Below are positions 1 to 5,166 of a stretch of 6,023 nucleotides of DNA, piece after piece. How positions within the stretch are numbered: the first letter of the stretch is position 1; every line of letters begins with the position of its first letter. Both the position numbers and the translations under genes were made by a program. This DNA comes from an uncultured Acetatifactor sp. (GTDB taxonomy: Bacteria > Bacillota > Clostridia > Lachnospirales > Lachnospiraceae). The stretch covers positions 16,916 through 22,938 of the forward strand of contig CAQUWW010000013.1 in NCBI GenBank assembly GCA_948896875.1, in the 5' to 3' direction. The notes below the pieces were generated by a model. The model was given only the letters and a program-made list of their open reading frames with translations, had not been told where the DNA came from and searched no databases.

Positions 1-1
1 G

Positions 2-862
2 TTCTGGAAGGAAAGAAGGATTTTCAGAATACTGGCAGTGAATGGAGACCCGGAGAGCGGGGAGAATATACGGGCGCTTATGCAGGCCCAGGATGTGGAG
101 GTAGTTACGGCAGAGAGTGTGGAGGAGGCTGTGGGGCTGGTACAGTCTTCCGGTATGGAGGAGCAGAAATATCAGCTTGTCTTGCTGGACTGGGATATAC
201 CGGATCTGGATGTCGTACAGACTGTAGGGAGAATCCGGTCAGTTCTGCCGACAGTGCCTGTCCTGTTTCTGACGGAATCTGAAGAAGAGGAAGATGCCCG
301 GGAACTCCGGATGGAGAAGACGGAAAGTATGCCCAAACCTTTTTTCGTATCTGCATTGAAGGAAAAGGTGATAAAAATGCAGGACAGAGAAATGGCGGAG
401 CATGACAGCGTAAAGGCTGACACCAGCAGCCTGGAAGGGATGCATTTTCTGGCTGCGGAGGATAATGAGATTAACGCGGAGATTCTGGGGGAGATCCTGT
501 CCATGGAGAAGGCTTCCTGCGAAATTGTAGAAAACGGACAGATGGCGGTAGAGCGGTTTTCGGCTTCTGCTGAGGGCGAGTTCGACGCAATTCTGATGGA
601 TGTTCAGATGCCTGTGATGAACGGTTATGAGGCGACGAGGGCGATTCGTGCAATGGAACGTGGGGATGCCAGGGAGATTCTGATCATAGCTATGACGGCC
701 AATGCGTTTGCAGAGGACGAGAAGGAGGCACTGCGTGCCGGCATGAATGTGCATCTGGCCAAGCCTGTCAATGTGGAATTATTGAAGCAGATTATACTGC
801 AGCATATGGCGAAAAAAGACAGAAACGGTGCTGCATATAGGTGTGGAGAGGATGGAATATGA
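2..862 (+). CDS. Hybrid sensor histidine kinase, C-terminal part with two receiver domains (5' end outside window)
   Basis: The reading frame is open from base 2, and the codons before the GTG at 38 (FRILAV) are the first strand of a receiver domain. The gene therefore starts upstream, and 38 is not a real start. Two REC domains are visible. REC1 (about nt 26-370) has a phospho-acceptor Asp in LLDWDIP (codon 188-190), Thr in LFLTE and Lys in MPKPF, but the usual DD acid pair is replaced by NG in AVNGDPES. REC2 (about nt 440-810) is canonical: AEDNEIN, ILMDVQMPVMNGYEATRAIR with Asp at codon 599-601, AMTANAF and HLAKPV. The protein ends about 20 residues after REC2, with no HPt or DNA-binding domain. 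This arrangement is typical of clostridial hybrid kinases whose kinase core lies N-terminal; that part is not seen here. A stand-alone two-receiver protein is the alternative. The stop overlaps the next start (ATGA), implying coupled translation. Confidence 0.85.
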   Translation, partial: FWKERRIFRILAVNGDPESGENIRALMQAQDVEVVTAESVEEAVGLVQSSGMEEQKYQLVLLDWDIPDLDVVQTVGRIRSVLPTVPVLFLTESEEEEDARELRMEKTESMPKPFFVSALKEKVIKMQDREMAEHDSVKADTSSLEGMHFLAAEDNEINAEILGEILSMEKASCEIVENGQMAVERFSASAEGEFDAILMDVQMPVMNGYEATRAIRAMERGDAREILIIAMTANAFAEDEKEALRAGMNVHLAKPVNVELLKQIILQHMAKKDRNGAAYRCGEDGI

Positions 863-2181
863 ACTGGAATGGAGGAAGATATGTGACAAAAGTGGCTGCT
901 GTCTGTTTGGCGTTTGCTATGGTGCTGGCAGCGACAGCCTGCGGGAAAAAGGAAAACGGTAGTAATCTGCTGGCAGAAGATAACGTGGAGAAGAGGGAAG
1001 TGATCCTGTTCAGCCCCATGGAGAAGACAGAGGCGGATACGTTTAATACGGCAAGGAACGCCACAGACAAGACAGTCATTATGGCGGAAGAGGAATTGGG
1101 TGTCAGGGTAAGTTATGTGACCTATACGGCCGAGAATTATCAGGATAAAACCTATGATGATGTGACCATGGACAGGGCGCGCAACAATATGGACGACATC
1201 TATCTGTTGAACCCTGACACCATCCAGGCATTGGGGGAGGAAGGGCGGCTGATGGATTTGTCCGGACTTGCCAGCGCAGAGAATCTGCGGGATGTGGTAA
1301 AGACAGCGAATGTAGTAAATGGAAAGCTGGTGGCGATTCCCCAGGAGGTGGTGGCCTACGGCCTGTTCATCAATAAGGACATGTTTGATCAGTATGAGCT
1401 GGAGCTGCCGGAGACACCGGAGGAGTTCCTGGAATGTTGCCGGGTATTTAAGGAGAATGGAATCGAGACACCGGTGGGAGCCAACAGGTGGTGGCTTGAG
1501 ACTTTTGTTCTGGCCCAGGCTTTTGCGGATTTATACAACGGAGGAAATACGGAGGCAGAGATTGCCGCTTTAAACAGCGGGGAAAGTAAATACAGCGATT
1601 ATATGCGCCCGGGTTTCGAGTTCCTGCAGGAGATGATTGACAAAGGATATATTGATGCCGGGAAGGCATATGTCAGCGAGGCAATCGAAGGAGAAGGCGC
1701 GGATTTCCTGGCACAGAAAACTCCTATCGTAATGGCTTATTGGGGAGCGGCGAATACGGATACTGCTTATGGCAACCCGGATTTTAAAATGCTGGTAATC
1801 GGATTTCCCAGCAGCAGAGGACAGATGCCGGTGATGCCAATGACAGGCTTCGGCGTTGGCGCGGAAGCGAAGCATGCGGAGGATGCCATGCGCACACTGG
1901 AAGTGATGACCTCTGATGAGGCTCTTCAAGTGTATGCAGAGACCAACAGAGTGATTTCCCCGTCAAAAAATGTGGAGGTGGAATGTATCCCGGCGCTGAA
2001 GCCGTTAAATGACAGGATTCAGGAGAACATTTATGTCCTTGGCGCCAATGCCGGAATGAAGATGGAGCAGTGGGGCAATACCTGCCTGGTGGTGCGGGAG
2101 CTGTTAAATGGCGCCACGGTGGAGGAATGTATGGCGGAGTTTGACAGACTGCAGGAGGAGAGCATGGGTCCGGACAGGTAG
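859..2181 (+). CDS. Lipoprotein extracellular solute-binding protein (ABC family 1 type)
   Basis: A 440-residue secreted binding protein, probably for a sugar or oligosaccharide; the ligand cannot be told from sequence. The N-terminus carries a hydrophobic signal segment (VAAVCLAFAMVLAATAC) ending in an ATAC lipobox, with the lipidated Cys at codon 940-942 followed by GKKE, so the mature protein is membrane-anchored outside the cell. The SBP_bac_1 style block GKLVAIPQEVVAYGLFINKD, followed by MFDQYELELPETPEEF, occupies about residues 155-192. An upstream GTG at 841 is in frame, but ATG 859 is preferred: it has GGAGAGG seven bases upstream and forms an ATGA overlap with the kinase stop. GTG 883 behind GGAGG is also possible and keeps the whole signal peptide. 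No permease follows, because the next gene is on the other strand. The binding protein may therefore present ligand to the sensor kinase rather than serve import; this is inference. Confidence 0.88.
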   Translation: MNWNGGRYVTKVAAVCLAFAMVLAATACGKKENGSNLLAEDNVEKREVILFSPMEKTEADTFNTARNATDKTVIMAEEELGVRVSYVTYTAENYQDKTYDDVTMDRARNNMDDIYLLNPDTIQALGEEGRLMDLSGLASAENLRDVVKTANVVNGKLVAIPQEVVAYGLFINKDMFDQYELELPETPEEFLECCRVFKENGIETPVGANRWWLETFVLAQAFADLYNGGNTEAEIAALNSGESKYSDYMRPGFEFLQEMIDKGYIDAGKAYVSEAIEGEGADFLAQKTPIVMAYWGAANTDTAYGNPDFKMLVIGFPSSRGQMPVMPMTGFGVGAEAKHAEDAMRTLEVMTSDEALQVYAETNRVISPSKNVEVECIPALKPLNDRIQENIYVLGANAGMKMEQWGNTCLVVRELLNGATVEECMAEFDRLQEESMGPDR

Positions 2182-2209
2182 AGTTGCCGGTTCGCTGTGC
2201 TGCCTGTAG

Positions 2210-2249
2210 AAAAAAGCGCAACAGTTCAGACAGGTTCAGAACTGTTGCG
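2210..2249 (-). terminator. Intrinsic terminator of pncB
   Basis: A perfect 11-bp stem (2217-2227 with 2239-2249; arm CGCAACAGTTC) closes an 11-base loop. Read on the - strand the stem is followed by one C and then six T (bases 2210-2215), which is the form of a Rho-independent terminator, about 40-75 bases beyond the pncB stop. On the + strand the stem is followed by A residues, so it is not a good terminator for the convergent binding-protein gene. Confidence 0.8.
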
Positions 2250-2285
2250 AAAAAGCTGTGACTGAAAAGTGCTGGTCTCAATGAT

Positions 2286-3734
2286 TCAGGAGAGTCTCTC
2301 CAACAGCTCAATTTTCATATTGTACAGTTTCTGTGACAGGTCCACGTAGACTTCGCTGGGATTGACAAGGCGTTTTGTCTCTTCCCACAAAGTATCCAGT
2401 TCTTTTTGACAGTAAGTCCGGATGTCCATGACCTTCGGCGAGGTATAGCAGCATTCCCCATTTTTGAAGATATGCTCCATCAGAGGCCGCAGGCGGTAGG
2501 TTCCGCCCTGCAGCCTTGTCTTTTTCCAGGGCTCGGAAGGGTCGAACAGCTCCAGATCGTCGGTTTCCCGATATTCTTCATCTGCAAGACAGATCAGATC
2601 GGCTTTGATTTTTCCACTTTCCTTATCATAGATACGATAAATTTTTTTGTTGCCGGGATTGGTGACTTTTTCGCTGTTTTCGGAAAGCTTGATTTTGGGG
2701 ACAAAGTGTCCGTCCCGGTCACGGATGGCCGCCAGTTTGTAGACACCGCCGAAGGACGGATTGTCCTTGGAGGTAATCAGGTTGGTGCCAACACCCCAGG
2801 AGGTAATGGCTGCGCCCTGGGCTTTCAGACTGTCAATCAGATATTCGTCCAGATCGTTGGAAGCCGAGATGATAGCATCCGGGAAACCTGCCTCATCCAG
2901 CATTTTCCGGGCTTTTTTGGATAGATAGGCCAGGTCGCCGCTGTCCAGACGAATGCCGTAAAAGCTTAGAGGAATACCGGCCTCCCGCATTTCGGTGAAG
3001 ACCCGGATGGCGTTTGGAACGCCGGATTTCAACGTATCATATGTATCCACCAGCAGGATACAGGCGGAAGGGTACATATCCGCATAGGTCTTGAAGGCGG
3101 TGTATTCGTCCGGAAAGCTCATGATCCAGCTGTGGGCATGGGTGCCCTTCACAGGGACATCAAAAAGCTGTCCGCACAGGACATTGCTGGTGCCGATGCA
3201 GCCGCCAATGATGGCCGCCCTTGCCCCATAGGTACCTGCGTCCGGTCCCTGGGCGCGGCGCAGGCCGAACTCCATGATGCCGTCTCCCTTTGCCGCATAA
3301 CACACCCGAGCCGCTTTGGTGGCAATCAGACTTTGATGGTTGATGATATTTAGAATAGCCGTCTCTACCAGCTGTGCCTCCATAATCGGTGCAATGACCT
3401 TCACAACAGGCTCTCTCGGGAACATAACACTGCCTTCGGGGATGGCATAGATATCGCCGGAAAACCGGAAGGTACTTAAGTAATCCAGAAAATCAGGCTG
3501 GAAGATACCCAGGGAAGCTAGATAATCAATGTCTGTCCGGTCAAAGTGCAGCTCTTTAATATACTGAATCACCTGCTCCAGTCCGGCGGAAATGGCATAG
3601 CCTCCGCCGCAGGGATTGGTACGGTAAAACGCATCAAAGATAACGGTCTCATTGCGGTCCTTGTGATGGAAATAGCCCTGCATCATGGTGAGTTCATATA
3701 AATCTGTCATTAAGGTAAGATTTTGTCTGTCCAT
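2286..3734 (-). CDS. pncB: Nicotinate phosphoribosyltransferase
   Basis: A 482-residue cytoplasmic enzyme that joins nicotinate and PRPP to give nicotinate mononucleotide with ATP hydrolysis (EC 6.3.4.21), the entry step of the Preiss-Handler NAD salvage route. Recognisable family blocks are the N-terminal LMTDLYELTMMQGYF (8-22), FEFGLRRAQGP-like MEFGLRRAQGPDAG (154-167), KGTHAHSW (196-203; the His of this motif is the phosphorylated residue in the family), LLVDTYDT (227-234), GIRLDSGDL (260-268), SNDLDE (292-297) and WGVGTNLITS (313-322). The length is normal for the long bacterial form and the frame is intact. The ATG is preceded on the - strand by an AGGAG site (complement of 3743-3747) eight bases away. 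It is transcribed alone: convergent with the binding-protein gene and divergent from the exporter operon. A hairpin repeat array begins only 15 bases upstream of the start codon. Confidence 0.96.
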   Translation of the reverse strand: MDRQNLTLMTDLYELTMMQGYFHHKDRNETVIFDAFYRTNPCGGGYAISAGLEQVIQYIKELHFDRTDIDYLASLGIFQPDFLDYLSTFRFSGDIYAIPEGSVMFPREPVVKVIAPIMEAQLVETAILNIINHQSLIATKAARVCYAAKGDGIMEFGLRRAQGPDAGTYGARAAIIGGCIGTSNVLCGQLFDVPVKGTHAHSWIMSFPDEYTAFKTYADMYPSACILLVDTYDTLKSGVPNAIRVFTEMREAGIPLSFYGIRLDSGDLAYLSKKARKMLDEAGFPDAIISASNDLDEYLIDSLKAQGAAITSWGVGTNLITSKDNPSFGGVYKLAAIRDRDGHFVPKIKLSENSEKVTNPGNKKIYRIYDKESGKIKADLICLADEEYRETDDLELFDPSEPWKKTRLQGGTYRLRPLMEHIFKNGECCYTSPKVMDIRTYCQKELDTLWEETKRLVNPSEVYVDLSQKLYNMKIELLERLS

Positions 3735-3759
3735 ATTATTTTCTCCTCATTTTAGTTCC

Positions 3760-3852
3760 GTGGATATCCTGACAGGCCCAAATCGCGGGGATAAATTATC
3801 AGCCGCAAAGTGCAGCGTCTGAAAATTTATCCGGGCCAGTCAGGATATCCAC
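3760..3852. repeat. Palindromic unit A1
   Basis: The outer stem is 14 bp and perfect (3760-3773 with 3839-3852; arm GTGGATATCCTGAC). It is followed by an A·A mismatch (3774/3838), 5 bp (3775-3779 with 3833-3837), a nine-base bulge on the left (3780-3788), and 9 bp (3789-3797 with 3824-3832; arm GGATAAATT). The apical part begins with a short TCAG/CTGA helix (3799-3802 with 3819-3822) and could close with CGC/GCG (3804-3806 with 3815-3817). As RNA or single-stranded DNA this would be a rod of about 93 bases. Confidence 0.85.
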
Positions 3853-3865
3853 TGATTTTAGTTCC

Positions 3866-3952
3866 GTGTCTGCCAGTCCAGTACCATATCCGGCAGAGAA
3901 GTTCCGGCCGAGCTTCGTCCGCAACTTCTCTGGGCACTGTACTGGCAGCCAC
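3866..3952. repeat. Palindromic unit B
   Basis: The ends GTG (3866-3868) and CAC (3950-3952) pair as in unit A. Inside, CCAGTAC (3878-3884) can pair with GTACTGG (3939-3945); an alternative register uses CTGCCAGT with ACTGGCAG. The strongest helix is 10 bp and perfect (3894-3903 with 3923-3932; arm CAGAGAAGTT), followed by CGG/CCG and a CGA/TCG tip around a GCT loop (3912-3914). The body sequence is unrelated to A, but the flanking motif and overall length match. It is followed on the + strand by TGTTTTTAG. Confidence 0.8.
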
Positions 3953-3965
3953 TGTTTTTAGTTCC

Positions 3966-4057
3966 GTGGATATCCTAACAGGCCCAATTCCAGGGATAAA
4001 TTTCCAGCCGCAAAGTGCAGCGTCTGAAAATTTATCCGGGCCTGTCAGGATATCCAC
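3966..4057. repeat. Palindromic unit A2
   Basis: A second copy of A. The outer arm GTGGATATCCTAAC (3966-3979) pairs with 4044-4057, with a single A·C mismatch where A1 has a G-C pair. The next position is A3980-T4043, a proper pair where A1 has A·A. Then come 5 bp (3981-3985 with 4038-4042) and a 10-bp helix (3994-4003 with 4028-4037; arm GGATAAATTT), one pair longer than in A1. The apical 22 bases from CAGCCGC to GTCTG are identical to A1. Differences cluster in the left arm and its bulge. Confidence 0.85.
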
Positions 4058-4060
4058 TGA

Positions 4061-4087
4061 TTTTAGTTCCGTGTCTGCCAGTCCAGT
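4061..4087. repeat. Truncated palindromic unit B'
   Basis: Bases 4061-4087 repeat 3856-3882 of the B unit (the motif TTTTAGTTCCGTG plus TCTGCCAGTCCAGT). The match then stops abruptly and runs into unrelated AT-rich sequence (TGTTTTTATC). There is no right arm, so this copy cannot fold as B does. It marks the edge of the array. Confidence 0.85.
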
Positions 4088-4097
4088 TGTTTTTATC

Positions 4098-4126
4098 ATC
4101 ATATACCTCAAGGGGAGAAATTGCAA
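4098..4126 (-). promoter_or_regulatory. Candidate pncB promoter
   Basis: Read on the - strand, TTGCAA (4121-4126) is followed after exactly 17 bases by TATGAT (4098-4103), a 4/6 and 5/6 match to sigma-A hexamers. Transcription would begin near 4090 and read through the whole hairpin array before pncB, giving a leader of about 355 bases. I saw no better - strand promoter between the array and the start codon, where only 15 bases remain. This is pattern matching only. Confidence 0.4.
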
Positions 4127-4145
4127 ATGAAGAAAGAAAAAATCC

Positions 4146-4165
4146 GGGAAAATTTGGGAAAATTT
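4146..4165. repeat. Tandem 10-base direct repeat between divergent promoters
   Basis: GGGAAAATTT occurs twice back to back (4146-4155 and 4156-4165), followed by a looser third match, GAGGAAAATCAATTT. It lies between the candidate pncB promoter and the exporter promoter, about 25 bases upstream of the latter's -35. It could be an operator or an AT-rich UP-type element; equally, it may be chance in A/T-rich DNA. Confidence 0.45.
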
Positions 4166-4189
4166 TGAGGAAAATCAATTTGGAAAAAG

Positions 4190-4218
4190 TTGACTTTGAT
4201 CGGTATCTGTGATAAACT
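4190..4218 (+). promoter_or_regulatory. Probable promoter of the ABC exporter operon
   Basis: TTGACT (4190-4195) and TAAACT (4213-4218) are separated by 17 bases. TG at 4210-4211, one base before the -10, gives an extended -10 element (TGATAAACT). A/T-rich sequence lies directly upstream. The predicted start near 4225 gives a leader of about 139 bases before the ATPase ATG at 4364. Confidence 0.6.
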
Positions 4219-4244
4219 GAATTTCTTGCGTCAGCGAAAAAACG

Positions 4245-4262
4245 GTGTCAAAGGCACTTTTT
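4245..4262 (+). terminator. Possible short attenuator hairpin in the exporter leader
   Basis: GTGTC (4245-4249) pairs with GGCAC (4253-4257), including one G·T pair, around an AAA loop, and is followed by TTTTT (4258-4262). Upstream A residues (4237-4242) could partly pair with the T run. The stem is short, so termination would be weak. It lies just after the predicted transcription start, where an attenuator would act. Confidence 0.3.
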
Positions 4263-4272
4263 ACCTTCGGTA

Positions 4273-4294
4273 TCCGCTGGCAAAATCCAGCGGA
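4273..4294 (+). other. Stable leader hairpin upstream of the ABC exporter ATPase
   Basis: TCCGCTGG (4273-4280) and CCAGCGGA (4287-4294) form a perfect 8-bp stem with a six-base CAAAAT loop. No T run follows, so it is not a terminator. CTGGC (4277-4281) could instead pair with GCCAG (4295-4299), and GCCA/TGGC (4295-4298 with 4307-4310) form a further small hairpin, so alternative folds exist. It matches no riboswitch class that I recognise. The rest of the leader to 4363 holds the AGGAGG ribosome site (4350-4355). Confidence 0.5.
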
Positions 4295-4363
4295 GCCAGA
4301 CCGACTTGGCAAGATATGATGCTATGACTCATTGCACAGTATAACTACCAGGAGGAAGCAGGA

Positions 4364-5152
4364 ATGATTGCGATGGAACATGTATGCAAATCGTACAGGA
4401 TTGCAAAGAGAAACGCAGGGTTCGGTGAGGCCTGCAAATCATTTTTTCACCGGAAATACGAAGTGATTCAGGCACTTGACGATGTAAGCTTTACCATTAA
4501 TGACGGAGAGATGGTGGGCTATATCGGCCCAAACGGAGCGGGGAAAAGCTCCACAATCAAAATCTTAAGCGGAATATTGACACCTGACAGCGGAGACGTC
4601 TTTGTGGATGGAAGGATTCCCTATAAGAACCGAATCCGGCATGTGCGGGAGATCGGCGTTGTGTTCGGCCAGCGCTCCCAGCTGTGGTGGGATGTTCCTG
4701 TCATAGATTCCTTTGAGCTGTTGAAGGATATCTATTCGATTCCCCAATTTGAATATAAAGAAAGTCTGGAAGAGCTGACGGAATTGCTGAGTCTGGGGGA
4801 GCTGCTGCGTTCTCCCGCAAGGCAGCTGTCTCTGGGACAGCGAATGCGGTGTGAGATTGCCGCTTCTCTGCTGCATCGGCCCCGCATTCTGTTCCTGGAT
4901 GAGCCAACTATCGGCCTGGACGCCGTATCAAAGCTGGCTGTCAGGGAATTCATTCTGCGGCAGAACAGAACCCACAAAACTACGGTAATCCTCACCACCC
5001 ATGATATGCAGGACATCGAAGCCCTGGCCAGCAGGATTCTCCTGATTGGAAAAGGGAAAATTCTCATGGACGGTACCCTGGAGGATATCAGAAAAGGCGG
5101 CGACAATATTGATGAGACGGTGGCGGAGCTGTACCGCTCCTTAGACATATGA
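4364..5152 (+). CDS. ABC-2 type exporter ATP-binding protein (COG4586-like)
   Basis: A 262-residue cytoplasmic ATPase of an ABC exporter. All nucleotide-binding motifs are present: Walker A GPNGAGKS (55-62), Q-loop region VVFGQRSQLWWD (99-110), signature LSLGQRMR (155-162, with the LSLGQ variant of LSGGQ), Walker B RILFLDEPT (174-182) with catalytic Glu180, D-loop GLDA (184-187) and switch His213 in TTHDM. The N-terminal AKRNAGFGEACKSFFHRKYE insert and the GQRSQLWWDVPVIDSF block are characteristic of the COG4586 group, which works with two DUF990-type permeases; substrates of this group are mostly unknown. From memory of the family most members run past 300 residues, so the C-terminal part after the ABC core looks short here. 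AGGAGG lies eight bases before the ATG. It is the first gene of an operon with the two permease genes that follow. Confidence 0.93.
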   Translation: MIAMEHVCKSYRIAKRNAGFGEACKSFFHRKYEVIQALDDVSFTINDGEMVGYIGPNGAGKSSTIKILSGILTPDSGDVFVDGRIPYKNRIRHVREIGVVFGQRSQLWWDVPVIDSFELLKDIYSIPQFEYKESLEELTELLSLGELLRSPARQLSLGQRMRCEIAASLLHRPRILFLDEPTIGLDAVSKLAVREFILRQNRTHKTTVILTTHDMQDIEALASRILLIGKGKILMDGTLEDIRKGGDNIDETVAELYRSLDI

Positions 5153-5166
5153 GAAGGGGGAACAAT

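Larger units (their letters stand above)
3750..4087. repeat. Array of long palindromic repeat units, order A1-B-A2-B'
   Basis: The 13-base motif TTTTAGTTCCGTG occurs four times (3750-3762, 3856-3868, 3956-3968, 4061-4073) at intervals of 106, 100 and 105 bases. Between successive motifs lies one long imperfect palindrome beginning GTG and ending CAC, followed by TGA or TGT. Two sequence types alternate. A1 and A2 are near-identical, while B differs from A except at its ends. The fourth unit is B-like but breaks off after 27 bases. A1-B to A2-B' repeats with a period of about 206 bases, suggesting duplication of an A-B pair. The arrangement recalls REP/BIME mosaics, but no known family can be assigned from sequence alone. 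ORFs read through it consist of palindrome translations and are not credible genes. It occupies most of the pncB side of the divergent intergenic region. Confidence 0.9.

Noticed and set aside
841..858. GTG 841 as start of the binding protein
   Set aside because: There is no ribosome site before it, while ATG 859 has GGAGAGG and forms the ATGA overlap.
38..862. GTG at 38 as a true start of a stand-alone response regulator
   Set aside because: The frame is open upstream and the preceding codons encode the first strand of the receiver domain; there is no suitable ribosome site.
2210..2249. Bidirectional terminator serving the + strand binding-protein gene as well
   Set aside because: On the + strand the hairpin is followed by A residues, not T; only the - strand reading fits an intrinsic terminator.
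2406..2924. 172-codon + strand ORF opposite pncB
   Set aside because: It is a shadow frame of the strongly supported pncB coding sequence with no ribosome site or recognisable domain.
3750..4087. CRISPR array
   Set aside because: The recurrent motif is only 13-20 bases, the intervals are about 85 bases and themselves palindromic and repeated, and no cas gene is present.
3750..4087. Integron attC sites or a retron RNA
   Set aside because: There are no cassettes between palindromes, the ends do not match the attC GTTRRRY core, and there is no integrase or reverse transcriptase nearby.
3735..4090. NAD-sensing riboswitch controlling pncB
   Set aside because: The leader is made of repeat units that carry no NAD riboswitch consensus I can recognise; location alone is not enough.
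3810..4130. Open frames of about 100 codons on both strands across the hairpin array (also 3827-4126, - strand)
   Set aside because: Their translations are repeated copies of the palindromes, with no ribosome site or domain character; they follow from the repeat structure.
4127..4168. Thirteen-codon ORF (MKKEKIRENLGKF) behind AGGGGAG
   Set aside because: It starts upstream of the predicted exporter promoter, has no evident + strand promoter, and is lysine-rich because the DNA is A-rich. A frame change would extend it to 4211, but nothing supports such an event.
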